64,000 nt of DNA from Streptomyces sp. (lineage in GTDB: Bacteria > Actinomycetota > Actinomycetes > Streptomycetales > Streptomycetaceae): NCBI RefSeq assembly GCF_019510245.1, contig NZ_JAEKKT010000181.1:1-64000 (forward strand), read 5' to 3'. The notes under the pieces are model-generated. The model saw only the letters and a program-made list of their open reading frames with translations, ran no database searches and was not told where the DNA came from. Positions 50,051 to 58,665 of this stretch are shown piece by piece. Within the stretch, counting starts at the first letter, position 1. Every line of letters starts with the position of its first letter. Position numbers and translations under genes: made by a program.

Positions 50051-50835
50051 GCGGTCGCGCCCCCTCCTCCCAGTGCGGGAACACGGGGCACGAAGGAACG
50101 GCGCTCGGCCTTGCGGGCCTCCGGGGAGCGGTGCGCGAGGGCCTTGCGCAGCTGGGAGCGGCCACGGTGGATACGGGAGCGGACGGTGCCGAGCTTGACG
50201 CCGAGGGTCGCGGCGATCTCCTCGTACGACAGCCCCTCGATGTCGCAGAGCACGACGGCGGCGCGGAACTCGGGCGCGAGGGTGTCCAGCGCCTGCTGGA
50301 CGTCGGCGTCGAAGTGCGCGTCGTTGAAGGCCTGCGAGGGGGTGGGCTCGCGGCTGGGCAGGCGCTCGGCCGCGTCCTCGCCGAGGGCGTCGAAGCGGAT
50401 GCGCTGCTTGCGGCGGACCATGTCGAGGAAGAGGTTGGTGGTGATGCGGTGCAGCCAGCCCTCGAAGGTGCCCGGGGAGTACGTCGACAGGGAGCGGAAG
50501 ACGCGGACGAAGACCTCCTGGGTGAGGTCCTCGGCGTCGTGCTGGTTACCGGTGAGGCGGTAGGCCAGGCGGTAGACGCGGCCGCTGTGCGTGCTGACGA
50601 TCTCCTCCCACGTGGGCGGAGTCCATGCCTGCCCGTCCGCGTCGGTGGAGAAGGTCGCGGTCCGGTCCTCGCCCATGGCGAGCGCGGCGGCGTGGCTGGG
50701 GTCAGCAGCGGTGTCGTTCACGGATTTCGGCCTGCCTGCCGATCCGAGGAAGCGCCGCAGCACTCCTCCCCGATCCCCAGGCGCAGCCGCACCTCCCCTG
50801 TCGGCTCTGGTGGTGTCCAGTGGAGCCCCTACCAT
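50047..50835 (-). CDS. ECF sigma factor (SigE-like, group near mycobacterial SigE)
   Basis: 262 aa. Region 2 (GRVYRLAYRLTGNQHDAEDL and the following TQEVFVRVF) and region 4 with helix-turn-helix (LSYEEIAATLGVKLGTVRSR) are intact. ATG 50835 follows GAGAGG; the open frame to 50952 is less likely used. The gene overlaps the anti-sigma GTG (GTGA). It directs RNA polymerase to envelope-stress-type promoters; the neighbouring anti-sigma and HtrA remnants match the Rv1221-Rv1223 arrangement. Region 4 ends in a conserved Arg/Ala-rich tail. Regulation may be abnormal since its anti-sigma is frameshifted. Confidence 0.9.
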   Translation of the reverse strand: MVGAPLDTTRADRGGAAAPGDRGGVLRRFLGSAGRPKSVNDTAADPSHAAALAMGEDRTATFSTDADGQAWTPPTWEEIVSTHSGRVYRLAYRLTGNQHDAEDLTQEVFVRVFRSLSTYSPGTFEGWLHRITTNLFLDMVRRKQRIRFDALGEDAAERLPSREPTPSQAFNDAHFDADVQQALDTLAPEFRAAVVLCDIEGLSYEEIAATLGVKLGTVRSRIHRGRSQLRKALAHRSPEARKAERRSFVPRVPALGGGGATA

Positions 50836-51064
50836 AGCCACCTCTCCCGTTAGCACCGGATAAGCGGTTTTACAAGAATTTGATCTGTGCTGGTACGGCT
50901 CGTCCGGCTGCGACAGCAGGTGCTCGACCGCCGTCTGCTCACCGTGATCCATTCGTGTCCCCCCGCCTCGTCTTCCACCCCTCTAAACGCCCGGTCCCAT
51001 CTGCGGGTTCCCGACGCCAACGGATACAGTCACGCCCAGGCAACCACGGGGACAGGAGAGGGTC

Positions 51065-51697
51065 ATTACCGGCAACCGGCAGACGAGCTGGGCGTTCGCC
51101 GACGCCTTTGTCGCCGAGGACGAAGCACTGCGGTGGGCCCGTGACCGGGCCCGCGAGGCAGGGCTGCGCTCGGTGTCGCCCGGCACGGGCGCCGCGCTGC
51201 GCATGCTCGCCGCCTCCGTGGAGGCCAAGGCGGTCGCCGAGATCGGTACGGGGTGCGGGGTCTCCGGGATGTACCTGCTGCACGGCATGCGCCCGGACGG
51301 CGTGCTGACCACCGTGGACCCGGAGCCGGAGCACCAGCAGTTCGCGCGGCAGGCCTTCCGTGCCTGCGGCTTCGCCAGCAACCGGGCCCGCTTCATCCCC
51401 GGCCGGGCCCTCGACGTGCTGCCCCGCCTCGCGGACGCCGGCTACGACCTCGTCTTCTGCGACGGGGACCGCCAGGAGTACTCCGACTATCTCGCTGAAT
51501 CGTTGCGTCTGCTGCGTCCGGGCGGCCTGGTGGTCTTCGAGGGCGTCTTCGCCAACGGCCGCACCGTGGACTCGGGGCCGCAGCCGACCGAGGTACTGCG
51601 GCTGCGCGAGCTGCTGCGCACGGTCCGGGAGAGCCCGGAGCTGGTGCCGTCGCTGCTGCCGGTGGGCGACGGGCTGCTGTGCGCGGTCAAGCGGTAG
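51065..51697 (+). CDS. O-methyltransferase (SAM-dependent), predicted ATT start
   Basis: 210 aa class I methyltransferase of the cation-dependent catechol-OMT type. EIGTGCGVSGMYLL binds SAM; LVFCDGDR supplies the metal-site acidic residues; LRPGGLVVFEG is the next strand. The first ATG/GTG/TTG in frame is GTG 51173, but conserved residues (SWAFADAFVAEDEALRWARD) precede it. GGAGAGG at 51055-51061 points to the ATT at 51065. Divergent from the sigma gene, as Rv1220c is from sigE. Substrate unknown. Confidence 0.85.
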   Translation: MTGNRQTSWAFADAFVAEDEALRWARDRAREAGLRSVSPGTGAALRMLAASVEAKAVAEIGTGCGVSGMYLLHGMRPDGVLTTVDPEPEHQQFARQAFRACGFASNRARFIPGRALDVLPRLADAGYDLVFCDGDRQEYSDYLAESLRLLRPGGLVVFEGVFANGRTVDSGPQPTEVLRLRELLRTVRESPELVPSLLPVGDGLLCAVKR

Positions 51698-51760
51698 CCC
51701 GCGCGGGGAACGCGGGAGGGAAAGGGTCCCGGCCGGTGCCGGGGCCCGGAGAGACGGCAG

Positions 51761-51790
51761 CGCCCCGGCACCGCTTAGGATGCCGGGGCG
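51761..51790. terminator. Terminator hairpin between O-methyltransferase and DUF3117 genes
   Basis: Perfect arms cgccccggca (51761-51770) and tgccggggcg (51781-51790), 10-base loop, between convergent genes. Confidence 0.8.
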
Positions 51791-51816
51791 GCCGAAAGGG
51801 TATGGTCGCTGACGCC

Positions 51817-51984
51817 TCAGCCGACGACGTTCTTGAGGGCGTCGGCGAGCGCCGCGGCCTCGTCAGGGGTCAGCTCGACGACGAGCCGACCGCCGCCTTC
51901 GAGCGGAACGCGCATGACGATGCCCCGCCCCTCCTTGGTCACCTCGAGCGGGCCATCACCCGTCCGCGGCTTCATGGCCGCCAT
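51817..51984 (-). CDS. DUF3117 protein, 55 aa
   Basis: 55 aa, MKPRTGDGPLEVTKEGRG... matches the very conserved actinobacterial DUF3117 family (Rv1211). It is a single compact beta-rich domain ending ALADALKNVVG. ATG 51984 follows AGGAAGGGG. Too short for many gene callers. Function unknown. Confidence 0.88.
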   Translation of the reverse strand: MAAMKPRTGDGPLEVTKEGRGIVMRVPLEGGGRLVVELTPDEAAALADALKNVVG

Positions 51985-52403
51985 GCTCGTTCCCCTTCCT
52001 GAAAACAGCTCATCGTCTACCGACGGCCCTGGAGGGCACGCGTGATCCTCGAAGGACACGCGACACCGGCATCGAACACATTGCTTCCAGGCCATTATCC
52101 CGCATCTCAGGACCCGATGACCAACATCAGTCGGCATCGCTTGGGCAACGCACGCGAGCAAAACCACTCAATTCGGCGATGTGACTGCGATACTTCGCCA
52201 CCTCGTGTCCTTACGCCGACCGAGTCGGCTCCGGAATTCTTTGACGCAGGTCACACGCCCGCTCCGGTCCCCCGGCGACGATCTCCGCCATGCTGTCCTT
52301 CGGACGCGGACGTACTGAGCGGTACGTCAGCCGCGACGAGGCGGACAGACGCAGACAGACGCGGACGAACGAAGACCGACGAAGACGACGGAGGGGACGC
52401 ACC
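51985..52403. other. 419-bp divergent intergenic region
   Basis: No convincing gene. It contains a hairpin gacgtac/gtacgtc (52309-52328, 6-base loop) and purine-rich direct repeats of the gacagacgca type (52345-52390) just ahead of the crotonase ribosome site GGAGGGG. AT-richer stretch at 52080-52210. Confidence 0.35.
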
Positions 52404-53105
52404 ATGACCGACACCGTGCTGTACGAGGTGGGCGACGGACTCGCGACGATCACGCTGAACCGCCCCGAGGCGATGAACGCGCTGAACATCGCGACAAAGG
52501 TGGCCCTTCGGGAAGCAGCGCAGGAAGCGGCGGCCGACACGGCTGTCCGCGCGATCCTGCTGACGGCCGCCGGAGACCGGGCGTTCTGCGTGGGCCAGGA
52601 CCTCAAGGAGCACATCACGCTGCTCGCGTCCGACCGGGAGACCGGGGCGGGGCAGACGATGACGACGGTACGGGAGCACTACAACCCGATCGTGCGGGCG
52701 CTGGTGTCGGCGCCGAAGCCGGTCGTCGCCGCCGTCAACGGGGTGGCCGCCGGCGCCGGTCTCGGCTTCGCCCTCGCGGCGGACTACCGGGTGGTCGCCG
52801 ACACCGCCGCCTTCAACACGTCGTTCGCGGCGCAGGACGCGTACGAGCTGGGCATCGCGAACAAGGTGGTGCCTTCGGCCGAGCTGCGGGCCGAGGCCGA
52901 GAAGGTGGCCCGGAAACTGGCCGAAGGGCCGACTGTGGCGTACGCGGCGCTGAAGGAGGCCGTCGCCTACGGGCTCACGCACTCCCTCGACGAGACGCTG
53001 GACAAGGAGGACGAGCTGCAGGCCCGGGCCGGGGCGTCCGAGGATCACGGGATCGCCGTGCAGGCGTTCGTGAACAAGGAGAAGCCGAAGTACCTGGGGC
53101 GGTAA
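52404..53105 (+). CDS. Enoyl-CoA hydratase/isomerase-family protein with internal deletion
   Basis: 233 aa crotonase-fold protein. The N-terminal half has AFCVGQDL and the oxyanion-loop region GVAAGAGLGFALAAD. Right after FNTSFA it jumps to AQDAYELGIANKVV; family members have about 35-40 residues between (the GxxPDxGxxxxLPRxxG segment that holds a catalytic acid). The reading frame is preserved, length is short of the usual 260. ATG 52404 has GGAGGGG. Activity is doubtful. Confidence 0.85.
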   Translation: MTDTVLYEVGDGLATITLNRPEAMNALNIATKVALREAAQEAAADTAVRAILLTAAGDRAFCVGQDLKEHITLLASDRETGAGQTMTTVREHYNPIVRALVSAPKPVVAAVNGVAAGAGLGFALAADYRVVADTAAFNTSFAAQDAYELGIANKVVPSAELRAEAEKVARKLAEGPTVAYAALKEAVAYGLTHSLDETLDKEDELQARAGASEDHGIAVQAFVNKEKPKYLGR

Positions 53106-53129
53106 CCCGTCCTCACGGGGCGCTGTCCC

Positions 53130-53735
53130 TTACGGCGTGTTTCGGGCCGCGCATGCCTCCAGGTGGTCGTTGACCAGGCCGCATGCCTGCATGAGGGCGT
53201 ACGCCGTCGTCGGGCCGATGAAGCGCAGGCCGCGTTTCTTCAGGGCCTTGGACAGGGCCGTCGACTCGGGGGTCACCGGCGGGACGTCGGCGATGGTCTT
53301 CGGGGCCGGGTAGGTGCCCGGCTCCGGGGCGTACGACCAGATCAGGTCGTCCAGTTCGCCCTGGCCCCACTCGGCGAGGACCTTCGCGTTGGCCATGGTC
53401 GCGTCGATCTTCGATCTGTTGCGGATGATGCCGGCGTCGGCCAGCAGGCGTTCGCGGTCCTCGTCGGTGAACGCGGCCACCTTCTCGATGTGGAAGTCGG
53501 CGAAGGCGGCCCGGAAGCCGGGGCGGCGGCGCAGGATCGTGATCCAGGAGAGGCCGGACTGGAAGGCCTCCAGGCTGAGGCGTTCGTAGAGGGCGTCGTC
53601 GCCGTGGACCGGGCGGCCCCATTCCTCGTCGTGGTACGACACGTAGTCCTCGGTGGACAGCGCCCAGGGGCAGCGCAGCCTGCCGTCCGGGCCGGGAACC
53701 GCCGCCCCCTCGATCAGGTCGGTCGTCTCGCTCAT
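53130..53735 (-). CDS. tag: DNA-3-methyladenine glycosylase I (TagI)
   Basis: 201 aa base-excision-repair enzyme removing 3-methyladenine. The zinc-snap ligands are visible: Cys in RCPW, His in YHDEEWG, His and Cys in NDHLEACAAR. The helix-hairpin region ILRRRPGFRAAF and IIRNRSKIDA are typical. ATG overlaps the preceding DivIVA gene stop (ATGA). Counterpart Rv1210. Confidence 0.93.
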   Translation of the reverse strand: MSETTDLIEGAAVPGPDGRLRCPWALSTEDYVSYHDEEWGRPVHGDDALYERLSLEAFQSGLSWITILRRRPGFRAAFADFHIEKVAAFTDEDRERLLADAGIIRNRSKIDATMANAKVLAEWGQGELDDLIWSYAPEPGTYPAPKTIADVPPVTPESTALSKALKKRGLRFIGPTTAYALMQACGLVNDHLEACAARNTP

Positions 53736-54100
53736 GGCCGGTCCTCCGGCTCGGGTTTGTCCAGCGACGTGTGCGGGCTGTGGGGGCGGTGCGGTGCGGC
53801 CTGGGCGCCGGCCAGCGCGGACTCGAGGTCGGCGATCCGGGCGTCGCGCTCGGCGAGCTCGGCGCCGAGGCGGCTGAGCGCGTCGTCGACGTCCGCCATG
53901 CGGTAGCCGCGCGGGACGAGCGCGAAGCGGATGCTCTCCACGTCGGCGCGGCTGACCGGGCGGTCCGGGGGCAGCGGGTCCTGGAGCCGCTCGGGCGCCA
54001 CCTCGGGCAGCGGTCCGCTCTCGCCGCCGCTCACCACGGAGAGGGTGACCGCGGCGACCACGACCGCGAGCGCGACGACGAGGAACAGGAACATAACCAT
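53732..54100 (-). CDS. DivIVA-domain membrane protein
   Basis: 122 aa: one N-terminal TM helix (FLFLVVALAVVVAAVTLSVV), then a DivIVA-type motif (IRFALVPRGYRMADVDDALSRLG) and a short coiled coil (RDARIADLESAL). It is coupled to tag by ATGA. Counterpart Rv1209. Possible role in cell-pole or septum organisation, by family. Confidence 0.85.
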   Translation of the reverse strand: MVMFLFLVVALAVVVAAVTLSVVSGGESGPLPEVAPERLQDPLPPDRPVSRADVESIRFALVPRGYRMADVDDALSRLGAELAERDARIADLESALAGAQAAPHRPHSPHTSLDKPEPEDRP

Positions 54101-54260
54101 CGCGGTGGGCCCCCAGGCTCGATGAAGCTCGGTGCAGCAGCACTCGTGTGCTCAGTGTGCTCGGTGTCGAATGTGTCTGTGTCCGATCGTGCCATGCGAG
54201 TCTGACAGTTAGGGTCGCAGGCGGTCGCACCGAGGGAATTACTACGGGAGGTCACAGGCG

Positions 54261-55121
54261 ATGCTCAGGCTGGGCAGGCGGGAATTCGGGCCGAACGAAC
54301 CGGTGATCATGGCCATCGTGAACCGGACGCCGGACTCCTTCTACGACCAGGGGGCGACCTTCCGTGACGAGCCGGCCCTCGCGCGCGTGGAGCAGGCGGT
54401 CGCCGAGGGTGCCGCGATCATCGACATCGGCGGGGTGAAGGCCGGGCCGGGCGAGGAGGTCACCGCCGAGGAGGAGGCGCGGCGCATCGTCGGGTTCGTC
54501 GCGGACGTGCGCAGCCGCTTCCCGGACGTCGTGATCAGCGTGGACACCTGGCGGGCGTCGGTCGGGGAGGCCGCCTGCGAGGCCGGGGCGGATCTGCTGA
54601 ACGACGCGTGGGGCGGGGTCGACCCGGGGCTGGCGGAGGTCGCGGCGCGGTACCGGGTGGGGCTGGTGTGCACGCACGCGGGCGGGGCCGAGCCTCGGAC
54701 GCGGCCGCACCGGGTGACGTACGACGACGTCGTGGCGGACATCCTCCGGGTGACCCTGGGGCTGGCCGAGCGGGCCGTCGCGCTGGGGGTGCCGCGGGAG
54801 TCGGTGCTGATCGATCCCGGGCACGACTTCGGCAAGAACACCCGGCACAGCCTGGAGGCGACGCGGCGGCTGGGCGAGATGGTGGAGACGGGGTGGCCGG
54901 TGCTGGTCTCCCTGTCCAACAAGGACTTCGTGGGCGAGACCCTGGACCGGCCGGTCAAGGAGCGGGTGATCGGGACGCTGGCGACGACGGCGGTGTCGGC
55001 GTGGCTGGGGGCTCAGGTGTACCGGGTGCACGAGGTGGCCGAGACGCGCCAGGTGCTGGACATGGTGGCGTCCATCGCCGGCCATCGGCCCCCGGCGGTG
55101 GCCCGCCGCGGCCTGGCGTAG
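54261..55121 (+). CDS. folP2: FolP2-like dihydropteroate synthase homologue
   Basis: 286 aa TIM barrel of the DHPS family. NRTPDSF is present, but the substrate-loop motif reads DIGGVKAGPG rather than the canonical DIGGxSTRPG, and GLSRK is replaced by SLSNKDF. This is the pattern of actinobacterial FolP2 paralogues, whose M. tuberculosis member lacks DHPS activity; so true folate synthesis is doubtful. ATG 54261. In the same conserved block (Rv1207). Confidence 0.85.
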   Translation: MLRLGRREFGPNEPVIMAIVNRTPDSFYDQGATFRDEPALARVEQAVAEGAAIIDIGGVKAGPGEEVTAEEEARRIVGFVADVRSRFPDVVISVDTWRASVGEAACEAGADLLNDAWGGVDPGLAEVAARYRVGLVCTHAGGAEPRTRPHRVTYDDVVADILRVTLGLAERAVALGVPRESVLIDPGHDFGKNTRHSLEATRRLGEMVETGWPVLVSLSNKDFVGETLDRPVKERVIGTLATTAVSAWLGAQVYRVHEVAETRQVLDMVASIAGHRPPAVARRGLA

Positions 55122-55184
55122 CCCCCGACCGCCCCGCCGCGTCCTGGGGGCTCCGCCCCCAGACCCCCGAAAACCTCGCCCACC

Positions 55185-55333
55185 CACCACCCGACTCGGT
55201 GGGTCGAGAAGTGCGCGAATCAAACGACGCACCACCCGACTCCGTGGGTCGAGAAGTGCGCGAATCAAGCGACCCACCACCCGACTCCGTGGGTCGAGAA
55301 GCGAGCGGATCAAGCGACCCACCACCCGACTCG
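55185..55333. repeat. 45-bp tandem repeat (3 full copies plus a partial one)
   Basis: Units start at 55185, 55230, 55275 and 55320; each begins caccacccgactc and contains gtgggtcgagaag. The opening segment is complemented by cgagtcgggtgggtggg at 55410-55426, so the region can fold into alternative large hairpins between convergent folP2 and LOG genes. Confidence 0.85.
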
Positions 55334-55448
55334 CGGCCCCGAGCGTGTGTGAAGCGGATCTGTCGGTCGGCCTGGTGGAGAACGACGTTCGACCCGGGCT
55401 TCTCGGCAGAGCGAGTCGGGTGGGTGGGTGGGAAAGCGGTCGGTGGGC

Positions 55449-56207
55449 TCAGCGGGCCGCTTCCTTTGAGACGAGACCCACTGCCTCCTCCACGTCGTCC
55501 GTGACGTGGAAGAGGAGGAGGTCCTTCTCGGCTGCCTTGCCCTGGGCGACCAGGGTGTTCTTGAGCCAGTCGACGAGGCCGCCCCAGTAACCGCTGCCGA
55601 ACAGGACGATCGGGAAGCGGGTGACCTTCTGGGTCTGGACGAGGGTGAGGGCCTCGAAGAGCTCGTCGAGGGTGCCGAGGCCGCCCGGCAGGACCACGAA
55701 GCCCTGTGCGTACTTGACGAACATCATCTTCCGCACGAAGAAGTAGCGGAAGTTGAGGCCGATGTCGACGTACGGGTTGAGGCCCTGTTCGAAGGGGAGC
55801 TCGATGCCGAGGCCGACCGACACGCCGCCCGCTTCGAGGGCCCCCTTGTTCGCCGCCTCCATGGCGCCGGGCCCGCCGCCGGTGATGACCGCCCAGCCCG
55901 CCTCGACCAGACCGCGGCCCAGCCTCACGCCGGCGTCGTACTCCGCCGACTCGACCGGTGTCCGCGCCGAGCCGAACACACTGATCGCGGGCGGCAGTTC
56001 GGCGAGCGTGCCGAAGCCCTCGATGAACTCCGACTGGATGCGCAGCACCCGCCAGGGGTCCGTGTGCACCCAGTCGGAGGGGCCGCCCGCGTCCAGCAGG
56101 CGCTGGTCCGTCGTGCTCGCGGTCACCTGGCCGCGCCGTCGGAGGACCGGTCCCAGGCGCTGCTCGTCCGGCGGCACCTTCTTCCCCTCGGGGTTCCCGG
56201 TAGGCAT
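55449..56207 (-). CDS. LOG-family (TIGR00730) nucleotide-binding protein
   Basis: 252 aa. VVLPGGLGTLDELFEAL contains the PGGxGTxxE motif and an upstream ITGGGPGAMEAAN the nucleotide site; these define LOG-type phosphoribohydrolases that release cytokinin bases or related N6-modified adenines. Start ATG 56207 after GGAGGGAG. Counterpart Rv1205, a proven LOG in M. tuberculosis. Biological product here not established. Confidence 0.9.
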   Translation of the reverse strand: MPTGNPEGKKVPPDEQRLGPVLRRRGQVTASTTDQRLLDAGGPSDWVHTDPWRVLRIQSEFIEGFGTLAELPPAISVFGSARTPVESAEYDAGVRLGRGLVEAGWAVITGGGPGAMEAANKGALEAGGVSVGLGIELPFEQGLNPYVDIGLNFRYFFVRKMMFVKYAQGFVVLPGGLGTLDELFEALTLVQTQKVTRFPIVLFGSGYWGGLVDWLKNTLVAQGKAAEKDLLLFHVTDDVEEAVGLVSKEAAR

Positions 56208-56311
56208 ATAAGCGCTCCCTCCGCTTGCAGGTGTATCTGCTTCAGCGTAGATCGGAGCGGGTTACAGGCGCGGGACGTCGGCATGTCGGGCGCGCAGCGC
56301 CGTCGTGTGGC

Positions 56312-57391
56312 TCAGCTGGTCAGCCAGGCGCGCAGACGCTCCTCACCCGCCAGGATCTTGCCGGTTTCCACCCTTTCGTCCCGCTTGTGTGCCAAGTACG
56401 GGTTGCCGGGGCCGTAGTTGACCGCGGGGACGCCGAGGGCCGAGAAGCGGGAGACGTCGGTCCAGCCGTACTTGGGCATCGGCGTACCGCCGACCGCCGC
56501 GATGAAGGCGGCCGCGGCCGGGTGGGAGAGGCCGGGCAGCGCGCCGGGGCTGTGGTCGTCGACCACGAACTCCTCGACCCCGCAGTCGGCGAAGACCTCG
56601 CGGACGTGGGCGACGGCCTCGGCCTCGGAACGGTCGGGCGCGTACCGGAAGTTGACGGTGACCACGCAGGCGTCGGGGATGACGTTGCCGGCGACCCCGC
56701 CCGAGATGCCGACCGCGTTCAGGCCCTCGCGGTACTCCAGGCCGTCGATGACCGGGTGGCGGGGCTCGTAGGCGGCCAGGCGGGCCAGGATCGGGGCGGC
56801 CGCGTGGATCGCGTTGGAGCCCATCCAGGAGCGCGCCGAGTGCGCCCGCTCGCCCGAGGTCCTCAGCAGGACGCGCAGGGTGCCCTGGCAGCCGCCCTCG
56901 ACCTCGCCGTCCGAGGGCTCCAGCAGGACCGCGAAGTCGCCGGCCAGCCACTCGGGGTGGGCCTCGGCGACGTGCTTGAGCCCGTTGAGGTCGGCGGCGA
57001 CCTCCTCGTTGTCGTAGAAGACGAAGGTCAGGTCGCGGTTGGGGGCCGGGACGGTGGCCGCGATGCGCAGCTGGACCGCGACGCCCGACTTCATGTCGCA
57101 GGTGCCGCAGCCCCACAGCACGCCGTCCGCGTCGAGGCGGGAGGGCACGTTCTCCGCGATCGGGACGGTGTCGATGTGGCCCGCCAGGATCACGCGTTCG
57201 GGACGGCCGAGGTTCGTCCGGGCGATCACGTTGTTGCCGTACCGGTCGACCCTCAGGTGCGGCAGGGCGCGCAGCGCGCTCTCGATCGCGTCCGCGAGCG
57301 GCTTCTCGGTGCCGCTCTCCGAGGGGAAGTCGACGAGCTGCGCGGTGAGCGCTGCGGCGTCCAGCGTGAGGTCAAGCGAGGTGTCGGCCAT
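56312..57391 (-). CDS. dapE: Succinyl-diaminopimelate desuccinylase (DapE)
   Basis: 359-aa dinuclear zinc amidohydrolase (M20) converting N-succinyl-LL-DAP to LL-DAP for lysine and peptidoglycan. Metal/catalytic residues: His72 and Asp74 in AGHIDTVP, Asp99 in CDMKSG, Glu pair in YDNEEVAAD, a C-terminal His in LAHKRDE. TAGGGT lies 7 bases before the ATG, so the mRNA may be leaderless. Its pathway partner dapC is at 59.4 kb; the longer frame to 57793 is antisense to the next gene. Confidence 0.94.
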   Translation of the reverse strand: MADTSLDLTLDAAALTAQLVDFPSESGTEKPLADAIESALRALPHLRVDRYGNNVIARTNLGRPERVILAGHIDTVPIAENVPSRLDADGVLWGCGTCDMKSGVAVQLRIAATVPAPNRDLTFVFYDNEEVAADLNGLKHVAEAHPEWLAGDFAVLLEPSDGEVEGGCQGTLRVLLRTSGERAHSARSWMGSNAIHAAAPILARLAAYEPRHPVIDGLEYREGLNAVGISGGVAGNVIPDACVVTVNFRYAPDRSEAEAVAHVREVFADCGVEEFVVDDHSPGALPGLSHPAAAAFIAAVGGTPMPKYGWTDVSRFSALGVPAVNYGPGNPYLAHKRDERVETGKILAGEERLRAWLTS

Positions 57392-57484
57392 GGCCTCGAC
57401 CCTAGCGCGCGCGATCCCGCGGGCGGGTTCACAGGCTTCCCGACCCGGGGGTGAGCGGCTCGTACTCTCCAGTATGTTGTACGC

Positions 57485-58480
57485 GTGCCAGAGCCGTCCC
57501 CCATCCGTCCCAAGCGTCGCGGCCGCCTCCTGCGTTTCGTGTCCGGCTTGGTCATCCTGTGCGCCGTCGCGGCCTACCTGGTCGTCCAGTACGTCACCGG
57601 CGGCGGTGGCGCCGAGGGCTGCAAGGTCGTCTCGGGCCGAAGCGACGACGAGTCGTACCAGTTCACGCCCGAGCAGGCGGTGAACGCGGCGACGATCGCC
57701 GCCGTCGGCACCGGCCGCGGCATGCCCGAGCGGGCGGTGGCCATCGCCCTGGCGACCGCGATCCAGGAGTCGGGGCTGCGCAACATCAGGCACGGCGACC
57801 GGGACTCCCTAGGCCTGTTCCAGCAGCGGTCCTCGCAGGGCTGGGGCACCCCGAAGCAGATCCTGGACCCGGCCTACGCGGCGGGCATGTTCTACGCCCA
57901 CCTGGCCAAGGTGCGCGACTACGAGACCCTTCCGCTGACGGTGGCCGCGCAGCGCGTGCAGCGCAGCGGATACCCCGAGGCGTACGCCAAGCACGAGACC
58001 GACGCCACGCTGCTCGCGGCGGCCCTGACCGGGCAGGCGGCGGCCACCCTGACCTGCGACGGACGCCCGGCGGCCACCACCGCTGCGACGGCGACGGGTC
58101 CGGACGCGGTACGGACCGCGCTCGTGCGGGACTTCGGGCGGGACGCGGTCGAGGAGGCCGGCGCCGAGGTGAGCGCGTCGGCCGCGCCGACCCCCACGCC
58201 CACCGTGACCGCCACCGCGCACGGGCGGACCGTGACCGTGCCGGTGCCGCAGGGGAAGAAGACCGACAAGTCGGGGCGCACCGAGAGCGAGCGCGGCTGG
58301 CAGCTGGCGCACTGGGCCGTGGCCAATGCGTCGGCGCTGCACATCCAGCGGGTGTCGTACGCGGGCCGGGAGTGGGCCGCCGGGAGCACGGACAGCCGGT
58401 GGCAGCCGGTGTCCGGCGCGCAGAGCACGGGCGGTGCGGAGAAGTCCGCGGGCTCGGTGCGGATCGTGACCGGGCAGTAG
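57485..58480 (+). CDS. Membrane-anchored protein with transglycosylase-like domain
   Basis: 331 aa: basic N-terminus, one TM helix (LLRFVSGLVILCAVAAYLVV), then an extracellular lysozyme-like region with ATAIQESGLRN and SLGLFQQRSSQGWG, the pattern of soluble-lytic-transglycosylase-like domains (Glu in QESG). The C-terminal part is Thr/Ala-rich with a second, conserved region (RGWQLAHWAVANASAL). GTG start; TATGTT sits 6 bases upstream, so a leaderless mRNA is likely. Predicted peptidoglycan cleavage. Confidence 0.8.
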   Translation: MPEPSPIRPKRRGRLLRFVSGLVILCAVAAYLVVQYVTGGGGAEGCKVVSGRSDDESYQFTPEQAVNAATIAAVGTGRGMPERAVAIALATAIQESGLRNIRHGDRDSLGLFQQRSSQGWGTPKQILDPAYAAGMFYAHLAKVRDYETLPLTVAAQRVQRSGYPEAYAKHETDATLLAAALTGQAAATLTCDGRPAATTAATATGPDAVRTALVRDFGRDAVEEAGAEVSASAAPTPTPTVTATAHGRTVTVPVPQGKKTDKSGRTESERGWQLAHWAVANASALHIQRVSYAGREWAAGSTDSRWQPVSGAQSTGGAEKSAGSVRIVTGQ

Positions 58481-58646
58481 TTCGGGGGGTCCCTCCGGCG
58501 GGTCAGCCGGGACACGCCGTACGCGTGGTGTGCTCACGTTTTCGCACGGTCACTCGCGCATGCGTGAAATCCCTTGAGGGTGCTGGGCGGTAAGGATTCT
58601 GCGCAAGCACCCCCAGCGGGTCGTTTGCCCGTTTTTCTCCACACCC

Positions 58647-58665
58647 GATAATGCGACGCGTTATC
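58647..58665. promoter_or_regulatory. 19-bp imperfect palindrome upstream of the secreted repeat protein
   Basis: gataatgcg-a-cgcgttatc, 9-bp arms with one mismatch, in the otherwise gene-free 58481-58751 stretch. An adjacent upstream cggg/cccg stem with a T run (58618-58636) may be a weak terminator of the preceding gene. Operator role is inference. Confidence 0.45.

Noticed and set aside
50983..51396. Minus-strand ORF opposite the O-methyltransferase
   Set aside because: Shadow of the conserved methyltransferase frame; no domain or ribosome site.
55185..55333. CRISPR-like array
   Set aside because: The 45-bp units are contiguous with no unique spacers and no cas genes are present.
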